A DNA stretch of 38,658 nucleotides from Streptomyces sp. CNQ085 (GCF_022614595.1 NZ_JAJFAU010000004.1:1-38658), one strand, 5' to 3'; counted from the stretch's first letter, positions 21,480-29,169 are shown. Notes: generated by a model not told the origin, from the letters alone. Made by a program: numbers and translations.

Positions 21480-22526
21480 TCAGACGTTGTCGTTCCCCAG
21501 GCTGCGCTGCAGCATCTCGATCAGCTTCCTCAACTTCTCCGGTTCCATGTTCTGCTTCAACAGCGCGCACATCGCACCGGGGTCGTCCCACGGCATCCGC
21601 GTAGCGGAGGGACGGGACAGCGGAGTGTCCGGCGCCGAGGTGGCTGCGGGCCGCGCGGGAACATAGGGAGCACGGTCGAAGCCGGACGAGTCCGTGCCCC
21701 GGCCGGGCGGTTCTGCCCCTGTCGTGCTGCCGTTGGAGGCCGGGTTCTTCATTACGCCGTAATGAAGAACCGCTGCCGACTGTCGCGTCTGCTTCTTCGC
21801 CGACTCCTTGGCCGTCTGCTTCCGGGAGCGTTCTTCCTTCAGCCGGGTCAGCTCCTCCTCCTGCCGCTCCGGGGGCTTCTTCCCCACCGCACGCAGCAGG
21901 TCCACCGGCTCCGCCCCGTTCTCCAGACGCTTCTGCAGCTCAGGGGTCAGGGACAGCAACGCCAAGCGTTGGGAGACCCAGCCCTGGGACCGATGAAGCC
22001 GCTTGGCGAGTTTGTCCTGGGTACCGTGGACTTCCAGCAGCTTCTTCAGCGCCCGCGCCTCGTCCAGCGGGTCGAGGTCCTGGCGGTGGATGTTGGCCAC
22101 CAGAGCGGACTCCAGCAACTCGTCCGGGTCGCCACCGAGTGACTCGTCCATCATCACCCGCAGCGAGGACAGGCCTGCCTGCCGGGCGGCAGCCAGGCGG
22201 CAGTTGCCGTCGACGACGACGTAGGCGGCCCGCGGCTCGAGCTCGTCCTCCCGACCGGGATTGGCCGCCAGATACGCCTCACGAGACATGATCGTCACCG
22301 CGGACTTCTGTCCGTGGTCCCGCAGGGACGCGGCGAGATCGGTGACATCCGGCAGGGAGTCACGCGGGTTGTCCGGGTTCTGGCTCAGCAGGTGCAGAGC
22401 CAGACGGGTCGGCCCGTCATCGCTACCGCCCAGAATCTTCTCCGCAACCCGCCCGCGCGTACTGCGGGCCGTACCGGCACGGCCGAACGCCGACGAAGCT
22501 CCCAGCAGGTCAGCCTTACCGCTCAC
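21480..22526 (-). CDS. parB: ParB-family partition protein
   Basis: ParB-type protein of 348 aa. The N-terminal ParB/Srx domain is seen as VTDLAASLRDHGQKSAVTI and VVDGNCRLAAARQAG, where the canonical GERR-type motif reads DGNCR. A KorB-like HTH follows: GTQDKLAKRLHRSQGWVSQR. The C-terminal half has a charged KQTAKESAKKQ segment and low-complexity linker, then a probable dimerisation tail. It is translated directly after parA by a GTGA overlap, forming a normal parAB operon. It should bind the parS-like palindromes at 21744-21770 and 23746-23760. One of those lies within its own coding sequence. Confidence 0.88.
   Translation of the reverse strand: MSGKADLLGASSAFGRAGTARSTRGRVAEKILGGSDDGPTRLALHLLSQNPDNPRDSLPDVTDLAASLRDHGQKSAVTIMSREAYLAANPGREDELEPRAAYVVVDGNCRLAAARQAGLSSLRVMMDESLGGDPDELLESALVANIHRQDLDPLDEARALKKLLEVHGTQDKLAKRLHRSQGWVSQRLALLSLTPELQKRLENGAEPVDLLRAVGKKPPERQEEELTRLKEERSRKQTAKESAKKQTRQSAAVLHYGVMKNPASNGSTTGAEPPGRGTDSSGFDRAPYVPARPAATSAPDTPLSRPSATRMPWDDPGAMCALLKQNMEPEKLRKLIEMLQRSLGNDNV
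21744..21770. repeat. Candidate parS centromere site 1, inside parB
   Basis: A perfect 27-base inverted repeat, with 13-base arms around one central base, is centred on CATTACGCCGTAATG. The 15-base core recurs, with a different middle base, upstream of parA at 23746-23760. On the coding strand it encodes the LHYGVMKN segment of ParB. A long perfect palindrome within a gene plus a second copy at the operon's other end is the arrangement expected of a ParB-binding site. Binding is inferred. Confidence 0.6.
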
Positions 22527-23671
22527 GACGCGGACCTCGCAATCTGCCGCATCGCCTCAGCCTGGTCACAGCGAGGCGCATAGCTCAGCAGCGGCTTGCC
22601 CATACGGACTGCCTCACGCTGCTCCTTCAGGTCACCGATGACCGCCAGCACCGGCGGGTCGCCCAGCGACTTCCACTGCTGGAGGCTGGAGGTGGCGACG
22701 AACCCGCGCCGGGAGTCGTACAGGTTCACCACCAGACCGAGGTAGTCCAGCTCCAGCTCCAGGTCCTCCTTCAGCGACTCGATCTGGTCGGTGAGCATGG
22801 TGTAGGCGGTGGCGGAGGAGTCCTCGGCGAGGACGGGGACGATGACGCCGGAGGTACCCGCCGGTTCGTCGGCGCGGCGCCGCCCGTAGTAGATGGCGGC
22901 GTCCATGGCGATACCCAGTGACGGCGGACAGTCGATGACGACGATGTCGAAGTCGGCTTCCAGTGGCTCCAGGGCCCGCTCGAGGGTGGTCTCCCGCCGG
23001 CGGATGCGGGTGTTGGTGGCGATCTTCGCGTCCAGGAGGAACCCGTCGAAACACGCGGGCAGTATCTGCAGCCGCTTGCCGAACCGGTCGTCTTCGAATG
23101 TGACCAGCAAGTCACGCAGATCGGCCTTGCCCTCAGCGCACATGTGGGCCACCAGACTGTCCTCGCCCGGGGGGATCTGGGCGATGCCGAGCTGCTCGCT
23201 CAGGTGTCCCTGGGGGTCGTAGTCGACCAGGAGGACCCGCTTGCCCGCCTCGGCATACGCCTGGGCGACGCCGGCCGCGATGGCGGTCTTGCCCACCCCG
23301 CCCTTCTGATTACAGACGACTTTCCGCTGCGGCCCGGTGTGAGGCCGCTGCCCCGGGGAGGGGTGGGTGTCCAGCCAGAGACGCACTGACTGTGCCAGGC
23401 CCTGGGTGTAGGAGACGCCACGGGCAGTGCAGTCCGCCTTGAACTGGTCGTACAGGCCGGCGGGGAGCCAGGTGGAGAAGGAGTCGGCGCCGGAGGTGTC
23501 GACGGTCGGATGAGGGCCGTCGCCGGTACGCCAGGCATGGATGCCGTCGGTGACGGCGTCCTGGATGTCGACACCATGTTCAGCGGTGCGGACCTTGAGC
23601 TCTTGACGGATCGCGGCAGGCAGCTTCGACGCTACCTTTTCCCGGTCGCCATCGGGATATGGAGATGCCAT
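22523..23671 (-). CDS. parA: ParA-family partition ATPase with N-terminal RHH-like repeats
   Basis: ParA/Soj-type ATPase of 382 aa. The deviant Walker A motif CNQKGGVGKT ends at about residue 129, A' is VDYDPQGHLS, and Walker B is VVIDCPPSLG. It should move plasmid copies on the nucleoid together with ParB. The first 110 residues are an extra domain made of two similar units, 17-47 and 69-100, each beginning LPA and ending in Trp; they resemble ribbon-helix-helix DNA-binding units and may autoregulate the operon. The ATG at 23671 is chosen because the 31-residue upstream extension covers the intergenic palindrome and lacks domain character. The downstream parB overlaps it. Confidence 0.87.
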   Translation of the reverse strand: MASPYPDGDREKVASKLPAAIRQELKVRTAEHGVDIQDAVTDGIHAWRTGDGPHPTVDTSGADSFSTWLPAGLYDQFKADCTARGVSYTQGLAQSVRLWLDTHPSPGQRPHTGPQRKVVCNQKGGVGKTAIAAGVAQAYAEAGKRVLLVDYDPQGHLSEQLGIAQIPPGEDSLVAHMCAEGKADLRDLLVTFEDDRFGKRLQILPACFDGFLLDAKIATNTRIRRRETTLERALEPLEADFDIVVIDCPPSLGIAMDAAIYYGRRRADEPAGTSGVIVPVLAEDSSATAYTMLTDQIESLKEDLELELDYLGLVVNLYDSRRGFVATSSLQQWKSLGDPPVLAVIGDLKEQREAVRMGKPLLSYAPRCDQAEAMRQIARSAS

Positions 23672-23745
23672 GACGTCACCATACTGACATGCGAGTGTGT
23701 TGGGGGGCAGGGGGGTGCCGTGTGTCGCTCTTCCGCTCCGGTCTT

Positions 23746-23760
23746 CATTACGACGTAATG
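23746..23760. repeat. Candidate parS centromere site 2, upstream of parA
   Basis: CATTACGACGTAATG is a perfect 7-1-7 palindrome, preceded by CTT as in site 1. It lies 75 bases upstream of the parA start and just downstream of the rep-block terminator hairpin. The same core occurs within parB. Sites at parA promoters are commonly used both for partition and for operon control. Confidence 0.6.
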
Positions 23761-23770
23761 GCACTTCGGG

Positions 23771-23808
23771 CCCGGTCCGGTCTGTTCCCGGGGACAGACC
23801 GGACCGGG
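23771..23808 (-). terminator. Strong hairpin terminator after the winged-helix pair
   Basis: A perfect 15-bp GC-rich stem (arms 23771-23785 and 23794-23808) closes an 8-base loop. It begins at the base next to the stop codon at 23809-23811. It should end transcripts of the two upstream winged-helix genes and isolate them from the parAB operon. No long T-run is visible, which is common in Streptomyces terminators. Confidence 0.7.
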
Positions 23809-24255
23809 TCAGGACACGGTTCTGAGGTTCTGGCGGCGCTTGGCGTCCTCACGGCGCCGCCGCTTTTCGGCCAGCTGGTCCTGATAGTCCGCGACGGCCC
23901 TGCGGTAGTGCTCCACGAAGCCGGGTGAGTTCAGGCGCTGGCTCTTCGGCATCGTCTTGACCGCGGCGATGGCGTCCTCAGGAGAAAGGTAGCCGGCCAG
24001 CATCGGATTGAGCTGATAGACGCCGGGCCGCTGCTTCCTCACCAGCTGTGCCAGGTCCAGGTCGCGCAGGGCCGCGTTGACCGCAGCGCGGCTCAAGCCG
24101 AGCATCTGCGCGAGGGTGATCTGATCGATCTCGATGCGGCCGCCCGGCTCGCTGTAAGCACGGATCTTGAGCAGCACACGGTATGCCGCGGGCAGCAGGT
24201 CCAGGTCGGCGACGATGCCCTCCGCGTTGACCGCGGCGAAATGCAGACCGCTCAT
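23809..24255 (-). CDS. Winged-helix protein, possible replication initiator or regulator (second of pair)
   Basis: Protein of 148 aa with a winged-helix core: LAQMLGLSRAAVNAALRDL as the HTH and KQRPGVYQLNP as the wing. The C-terminus is basic (AEKRRRREDAKRRQ). The pattern of HTH followed by RGVY-NP is shared with the upstream neighbour and is also seen in RepL-type plasmid replication proteins, as I recall them. The start overlaps the preceding gene's stop as ATGA. It is next to an origin-like repeat region and the par operon, so replication or copy-number control is likely but unproved. Confidence 0.62.
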   Translation of the reverse strand: MSGLHFAAVNAEGIVADLDLLPAAYRVLLKIRAYSEPGGRIEIDQITLAQMLGLSRAAVNAALRDLDLAQLVRKQRPGVYQLNPMLAGYLSPEDAIAAVKTMPKSQRLNSPGFVEHYRRAVADYQDQLAEKRRRREDAKRRQNLRTVS

Positions 24256-24956
24256 CGTTCGGCCCCTCTTCTCTTCTGCTGTGTCCGATTCAGGCGGCGG
24301 TCGGCCCGTGCCTTCGACCGTTCCTCACGCAGCCGCTCGATCTCCCGGCGCATCTGTTCCAGCGAGGGAAAACGCACCAGGTCCGGCAGGTTCTCGTCCG
24401 ACCGGATCTCCGTGATGGCCGTATGCTGGTCGACTCGCACGTATTCCGGCTCCGTCGTCTCTGTGCCCGGGATGAACTCGGCGACCCGGTAGGAGTATGG
24501 CGGGTTGAACTGATACACACCGCGCTTCACCCGAAACACGATGCCATGGGACATGATTTCTTTCAGAGCTTCGTTCACCTTGGTACGTGAGATGTCCAGG
24601 ACGTGAGCCATTTCGTCTTGAGTGAGGTGGATTCGCCCTCCGGCTCGCTGACACGCGATCATCAGCAGGATCAGCCGCAAAGGCAGGGCCTCGCGGAAGA
24701 ACTGTGCGATGATCAGGAAGAACTCCAGACTGTCCATGGAGAAGGCGTTCGGCTGGTCCGGCGCTCCGTAGAACTCCAATGGCTTCCGCTCACTGTCCAG
24801 TGTGAGCCTGCGGCCGGGGTAGGCGCGTGCCACATCGTCCAGCCTCTTGACTGAATGTAGAGGCCGGTCCCAGGCGTCGGCCGGATCATTCAGGGGCGGC
24901 TTCGTCCGGGACGCCCCCCGGACGCTCGTACGGCGGCGCTGCGGCTCTGTCGACAC
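24252..24956 (-). CDS. Winged-helix protein, possible plasmid replication initiator (first of pair)
   Basis: Protein of 234 aa. The central winged helix reads LTQDEMAHVLDISRTKVNEA then FRVKRGVYQFNPPYS, close to the wing of the following gene. A mainly hydrophobic helix before it (FFLIIAQFFREALPLRLILL) is probably a packing helix of the domain rather than a membrane segment. The C-terminus is a charged coiled-coil-like stretch (EQMRREIERLREERSKARAD). The GTG at 24956 follows GGGAG. Upstream is the repeat-rich 24999-25255 region, which it may bind. No database name can be given from the sequence alone. Confidence 0.62.
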   Translation of the reverse strand: MSTEPQRRRTSVRGASRTKPPLNDPADAWDRPLHSVKRLDDVARAYPGRRLTLDSERKPLEFYGAPDQPNAFSMDSLEFFLIIAQFFREALPLRLILLMIACQRAGGRIHLTQDEMAHVLDISRTKVNEALKEIMSHGIVFRVKRGVYQFNPPYSYRVAEFIPGTETTEPEYVRVDQHTAITEIRSDENLPDLVRFPSLEQMRREIERLREERSKARADRRLNRTQQKRRGAER

Positions 24957-24998
24957 GAGGCTGTTCTCCCAAGCTGTTGATCTCTGAACGCCAGCACT

Positions 24999-25255
24999 AT
25001 GTCATCTTTTCTTGACATTGGTGTCAATCCGGCATGACATATTGCATGAGTTGTGTCCCCCCTGAGGGACAGACCTCCTCCCACCCTGCCGGAATCGGCG
25101 TCGGACGCACTGCTCCTGTGGTGTCGACCGAGTTTGACATGACTTACAGCTCGTGTCGCCTGTGCTTGACATGCAATCAGAATTTATGTCGTCTCCAGCT
25201 GACATAACGCCATCGATGTGTCCCCTCAGACGGGACACATCGATGGCGTTATGTC
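24999..25255. other. Candidate replication origin or iteron/operator region
   Basis: AT-richer stretch upstream of the winged-helix pair with repeated TGACAT/ATGTCA. Copies are at 24999-25005, 25012-25018, 25034-25040, 25134-25140, 25166-25172 and 25200-25205, with ATGTC at 25186 and 25251. Dyads include TTGACA-TTGG-TGTCAA (25012-25027), TGTCCC-GGGACA (25054-25071) and a 24-bp-arm inverted repeat (25201-25255). Spacing is irregular. Repeats of this kind beside rep and par genes suggest an origin, or an operator for the winged-helix proteins; the sequence cannot separate the two. Confidence 0.5.
25201..25255. repeat. Long perfect inverted repeat, 24-bp arms
   Basis: Arms 25201-25224 and 25232-25255 are perfect reverse complements with a 7-base spacer (CTCAGAC). 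Each arm holds an ATCGAT centre and ends in GTGTCCC facing the spacer; outer ends are GACATAAC and GTTATGTC, matching the TGACAT repeat family. TGTCCCCTCAG occurs once in the spacer side and again immediately outside the right arm. It may form a cruciform at the origin. Confidence 0.75.
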
Positions 25256-25919
25256 CCCTCAGCGAGTACATAACTCACAACTTTCAGCGCTGTGACCTGC
25301 GACTTTCTCATCTCAGTACATATGAGTGGGCAAGGTCGGGAGACGGCTTCCCCATGGAGCCCCAACGGCTGGCGCCGTCTCGCCCGTGACGCCGTACATC
25401 GATGGCCTGTTTGTGAGTAGTGTCCATGACAGCTGAGTCTCTCGTCGTGACCGTCACCGCGATCAAACAGATGTACGGGGCTTGGGGCAGGTGGTGGGTT
25501 CCGCCGCGCGGCCTGGCGGCCGCGCGGCTGCGGTGGCCTCCGCAGGCAGTCGTTCGACTGTCCCCTGACCGGGGTCGGCGTTCTGTGGCAGAGGCAGCGG
25601 CATGGAGATCGCCGACCGGATCAAAGTTATCCGCTACAACCGTGGTGCGACAGGTTCCGCGATGGTTCCGGAGCCGGGGAGCTTACGACACCGACGACTC
25701 ATCAGCCGCTGAGTGCCTCCTGGGAATTCCGCAGAAACCGGGCGAGGGGTGGGGAGCACCAGTGCGCACTTTGGAAGTGGCCACCTCAGGTGCTCATGCG
25801 GAGGATGGGGAACCCAGCCACCCACTCGGGCAAGGGACGAGGTGTTGGGGTACGCCGAGATCGTCAGTGGCTCTCCAGGCAGGGGCGGATCCGCGACCCG
25901 ATCAAGGAAGCAGGGCAAT
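25256..25919. other. Gene-poor stretch with an 11-bp-stem hairpin
   Basis: No convincing gene is seen in these 664 bases; an open frame at 25420-25971 has no domain character and overlaps the next gene. A perfect hairpin lies at 25503-25528 (GCCGCGCGGCC, loop TGGC, then its complement). A short frame from 25600 (MEIADRIKVIRYNRG) ends after about 36 codons and may be a fragment of something I do not recognise. The stretch probably marks the junction between the replication block and the accessory region. Confidence 0.5.
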
Positions 25920-26921
25920 ATGGAGTGGTCTTCTGCGGACATTCCGGACCAGGGGGGCAGGGTCGTACTGATCACTGGTGCGACCGGAGGGATTGGTCTG
26001 GAGACGGCCCGGGCGCTGGCGACCCGCGGAGCCCAGGCCGTCCTTGCCTGCCGAGACACCGAACGGGGCCATGCCGCAGCGGCCGGACTGGGTCCGGAGA
26101 CGGACGTCGTGCGGTTGGACCTGGCCTCACTCCGGTCAGTACGGCGGGCCGCTACCGAGATACGCGACCGGTACGGGCGACTCGATGTCCTGGTGAACAA
26201 CGCCGGAGTGATGTTTCCCCCCTATCGTCGCACCGAGGATGGTTTCGAAGCTCACTTCGGCGTCAACCACCTGGGGCACTTCGCGCTGACGCTTCTGCTG
26301 CTGGACCTGATGCGGTGGACGCCCGGCTCACGGATCGTCACCGTCACAAGTCTGGCGCACCGGATCGTCCCCGGCGAGTTCCGCCCGTATGCGGCCTTTT
26401 CCGGAGACGGACGGCGGTCCCTCACCGCCTACGGACGCTCCAAACTGGCAAACCTGATGTTCACCCGCGAGCTGCAGCGCCGACTCGCCGACGAGCATGC
26501 GGCGACCGTCTCGGTCGCCGCGCACCCCGGCCTGTCGGCGACCGGGTTGTGGCATGGCGACGCACCGGTGCCGCTACGGCTGGTGAGCCGGGCCATGATG
26601 CGATTCCTGGCCCGGCCGCCGGCCCGTGCCGCCGAACCGGTGTTGCGGGCCGCCACCGACCATCGTGTACCGGGAGGCTCATACCTGGGCCCGGGGAGAC
26701 TCCTGGAGACCCGGGGCCAGCCAGCTCCCGCAGACTCCACCCGGATCTCACGCGACGCACAAGCGCAACTGCGGCTGTGGGAGATGTCCGAGGAACTGTC
26801 CGGGATCCGCTACCGGGGCATCTCCGAGGAAGACCGCCCGGAGCGCCCCCGAGTTTTCCCCGATCCCTCCGGGGGAGCGGTCCCGCCCGGCTGGACACAT
26901 CACGTGGTGTCGGGCCCGTGA
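25920..26921 (+). CDS. Short-chain dehydrogenase/reductase, retinol-dehydrogenase-like
   Basis: SDR of 333 aa. The cofactor loop TGATGGIG is near residue 20, followed by LVNNAGVM. The active site is SLAHR then YGRSKLAN (Tyr and Lys of YxxxK). The arginine-containing ACRDTERG after the second strand favours NADP. The length and the extended C-terminal part resemble the retinol dehydrogenase/WW-domain oxidoreductase branch, which Streptomyces uses in many pathways; the substrate is unknown. The ATG at 25920 follows AAGGAAG at a suitable distance. The next gene downstream reads the same way after a 183-base gap, so co-transcription is uncertain. Confidence 0.82.
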   Translation: MEWSSADIPDQGGRVVLITGATGGIGLETARALATRGAQAVLACRDTERGHAAAAGLGPETDVVRLDLASLRSVRRAATEIRDRYGRLDVLVNNAGVMFPPYRRTEDGFEAHFGVNHLGHFALTLLLLDLMRWTPGSRIVTVTSLAHRIVPGEFRPYAAFSGDGRRSLTAYGRSKLANLMFTRELQRRLADEHAATVSVAAHPGLSATGLWHGDAPVPLRLVSRAMMRFLARPPARAAEPVLRAATDHRVPGGSYLGPGRLLETRGQPAPADSTRISRDAQAQLRLWEMSEELSGIRYRGISEEDRPERPRVFPDPSGGAVPPGWTHHVVSGP

Positions 26922-27104
26922 GGAGGTGCCGCCCATGGTGGGCACAGCCCCCGGGGAGCGATCTGAGCGGCCGTCGCGCCGGTTTGTGGGGCATACGTTC
27001 AGGTGCCCTTCTTCGGAATTGCCGTCCTTGAGCCGGCCGGACGAGCGATGGTCGAACGTCCTTTACGGTCAAGGCCTCATCAAAAGGACAGGAAGGTGCT
27101 ATCC

Positions 27105-28097
27105 GTGCATTCACTCATGGACGGGGTTTCCGGCGACCGGCGCGCCACTTCCGTCTCATCCGACGAGGGCCGCCCGCGCTCGTTGTTCGTCGACGGTCAC
27201 TTTCCCCGTCGACGAGGACTGGTCATCTCTGCCGCAGCACTGTTCGGATTCGCGCTGACGGTCGTGTGGTCCCACGAATTCGTCGACCAGACCATCGGAG
27301 TCAACGTCGCCGGTACGCTCCTGGGCCAGGACGCCGCGACGGTCTCCCTGAGCGGTTTCATGATCGGTATCGTGTTTGCGCTGGCGACCGGTGTCGCCGG
27401 AACCTTCACCGCCTGCAATGTGGCGGTGTTCAGTGCGATGGCCCCATTGACCGGACAAGCCCATTCGCGGCGCGGCCGACTGGCCAGGCTGGTCAGGCCA
27501 CTGGGGTATCTGGCGGCCGGTTCCGTGGCCGTGTCCGCCACCTACGGGGTGATCGTCGCCCTGGTGGGCACCCGCATGCCGCAGTTCCAGCTCGGCTCCC
27601 CGGGGACGGGCGGTTTCCCGCCGGTGCTAGTGCAGGCCATGGTGACCTTCGGGATCGTCGGCGCCGTGCTGATATGGCTGGGGCTGGCTTCCCTGGGGCT
27701 GGTGCCCGACCCGCTGGCGCGGCTGTCCGCACGTTTCCCCAACGCTCCCCTGGTGGTCATGGGCGTTCTCATCGGCTGTTTTCTCATCGGCCGTCCCTAT
27801 CCGCTGTTCCGGCGCCTGTTCCACGACGCGGCCGAGAGCGGCAACATCCTCTACGGCGCGGCGGCCTTCTCGCTGCAGGCGCTGGGCAACCTGGTGGTGA
27901 TGGGGGTGCTGCTGGCGGGGATCACCGTGCTGGCCGGTGAACGGCTGCACCGCTGGATGTCGGCGCGTCCCGGCCGTGCCTCGGCCATGATCGCCGCGGC
28001 GTTCATCGCGGCGGGGGTCTTCATGGTCCTGTACTGGGATGTCCGCATGCTGGCCTACCGTGATCTGATCTGGTTCCCCATGGCGCCCTGGGCGTGA
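27105..28097 (+). CDS. Polytopic membrane protein, distantly CcdA/DsbD-like
   Basis: Membrane protein of about 330 aa with seven or so hydrophobic segments after a soluble N-terminus of about 45 residues. A glycine- and alanine-rich segment (GIVFALATGVAGTFTACNVA) and a similar later one resemble the repeated halves of the CcdA/DsbD and sulfite-exporter-like families, but the paired redox cysteines of DsbD are not evident, with only one cysteine in the first half (TACN). The GTG at 27105 follows GGAAGG with 8-base spacing; a GTG at 27096 and an ATG at 27117 are alternatives. A hairpin follows 8 bases after the stop. Function unknown. Confidence 0.6.
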   Translation: MHSLMDGVSGDRRATSVSSDEGRPRSLFVDGHFPRRRGLVISAAALFGFALTVVWSHEFVDQTIGVNVAGTLLGQDAATVSLSGFMIGIVFALATGVAGTFTACNVAVFSAMAPLTGQAHSRRGRLARLVRPLGYLAAGSVAVSATYGVIVALVGTRMPQFQLGSPGTGGFPPVLVQAMVTFGIVGAVLIWLGLASLGLVPDPLARLSARFPNAPLVVMGVLIGCFLIGRPYPLFRRLFHDAAESGNILYGAAAFSLQALGNLVVMGVLLAGITVLAGERLHRWMSARPGRASAMIAAAFIAAGVFMVLYWDVRMLAYRDLIWFPMAPWA

Positions 28098-28104
28098 CAC
28101 GACC

Positions 28105-28140
28105 CGGTTCCCGCGGCTGCGGGCGAGGGCGTGGGAACCG
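28105..28140 (+). terminator. Hairpin terminator after the membrane-protein gene
   Basis: CGGTTCCC (28105-28112) pairs with GGGAACCG (28133-28140), beginning 8 bases after the stop at 28097. The 20-base loop is itself GC-rich. No T-run follows. Position supports a terminator. Confidence 0.5.
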
Positions 28141-28243
28141 CGCGGACGGTCCCACCGGTTCGGCCTCGCCGACCACACGGGCCGCCCGCGCCTCGCGGCC
28201 GGCCCCGCGGTCACCGGTTCCTGAACAAGGCGCCGGGTCGGCT

Positions 28244-28248
28244 TCTCA
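28244..28248. repeat. Target site duplication, left copy (TCTCA)
   Basis: TCTCA directly precedes the left inverted repeat, and the same TCTCA in the same orientation directly follows the right one at 31042-31046. A 5-bp direct duplication is the size produced by Tn3-family transposition. Confidence 0.8.
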
Positions 28249-28295
28249 GGCCCTGTTCTCCCGAAGCTACGGCGAAGTGACAGGTAGCTCTCTGT
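28249..28295 (+). repeat. Left terminal inverted repeat of the Tn3-family element
   Basis: Begins GGCCCTGTTCTCCCGAAGCT and ends GTAGCTCTCTGT. Matches the reverse complement of 30995-31041 at 43 of 47 positions. The recombinase stop codon lies two bases inside it. Confidence 0.8.
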
Positions 28296-28297
28296 AA

Positions 28298-28933
28298 TCA
28301 GAGTGACGCCCGGTCAGGGATAGCGGGGCGGGGGCCGGGGACTTCGCCGACCTGAAGGGTGGCGAAGTCGGGGTGGGTCTGCTCGACGGACTCGCCGTTC
28401 GCCCGGCGTCGGAGCACGGTGTGGAGCGTGTCGTCGGTGATGACGGGGGGGCGGCCGCCGTGCTTGCCCTTGCGGGCGGCGGTGTCGAGCCCTTCGAACG
28501 TGGACTCGCGGATGTTCTCCCGTTCGGTGCGGCGGGTGTGGTAGGCGGTGGCGAGAGTCTGCACCGTGAACTTCACAGCGGACAGCAGCTCGCCGGTGCG
28601 CGGGTGGCGGGCGGTGAGGTCCATGGCGGAGAACGCGCCGTCGTGGATACGCAGGACGAGACGGTCGCGATGCAGGGTGTCGAGCACGTCGAGGATGTGC
28701 TGGTTGCCGCGCACGAGGCGGAACATCTTGGAGACGTGCACGGTGTCGTCCGGCCGCGCGTATGTCAGCAGCTCGCCGAACTTCGGACGCTGGAGCGGCT
28801 GGAGGCGGCTGGAGGTGCCCGGGTCCTCCTCGAAGAAGACCGGGTCCTTGATCCCCGCCTCGGCCAGGACGAGGTTCTGCCGGGCGGTCGACTGCCGGTC
28901 GGTCGAGATCCGCTTGTAGACCAGGTTCGCCAC
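28298..28933 (-). CDS. Serine recombinase (resolvase/invertase), C-terminus altered
   Basis: Site-specific recombinase of about 211 aa. The N-terminal catalytic domain starts NLVYKRISTDRQSTARQN, with the nucleophilic serine expected in the STDRQS segment, then GTSSRLQPLQRPKFGELL and LVLRIHDGAFSAMD. The resolvase domain runs to about residue 130, followed by a linker and a GRPPVITDDT helix region for DNA binding. The end (SVEQTHPDFATLQ then Pro-rich residues) looks like a deletion joining two parts of a longer C-terminus, and the stop lies only two bases from the left repeat. The GTG at 28933 gives the family-typical N-terminus; a GTG at 28969 is possible. It probably resolved transposition cointegrates. 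Confidence 0.75.
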   Translation of the reverse strand: MANLVYKRISTDRQSTARQNLVLAEAGIKDPVFFEEDPGTSSRLQPLQRPKFGELLTYARPDDTVHVSKMFRLVRGNQHILDVLDTLHRDRLVLRIHDGAFSAMDLTARHPRTGELLSAVKFTVQTLATAYHTRRTERENIRESTFEGLDTAARKGKHGGRPPVITDDTLHTVLRRRANGESVEQTHPDFATLQVGEVPGPRPAIPDRASL

Positions 28934-29169
28934 CGAAGGGCCGCTTCCGTACGGAGGATTGGACCTCACCTGCCGTCAAACCCTGTCATTGATCACCATC
29001 GGATCTGATTGGATTCGCGCCGCCCCGAACCCCCGGATTGCACGGGTTCATTGGACGTCCCGTCCGCATGTCGTCAAACGATCGTTTACCGATAGCGACG
29101 CCCCGCACGGTCGCGTCTCCGCGGGCCCCTCCGGTGCTGGGGCGGCGGCGTACGAATTCCAGCTTCGGA

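Noticed and set aside
25420..25971. 183-codon frame upstream of the SDR gene
   Set aside because: No recognisable domain, unusual composition, and it overlaps the well-supported SDR start in another frame.
28970..29169. Resolution (res) site upstream of the recombinase
   Set aside because: Position is right, but I could not identify paired 12-bp inverted subsites, so it is not listed as a feature.
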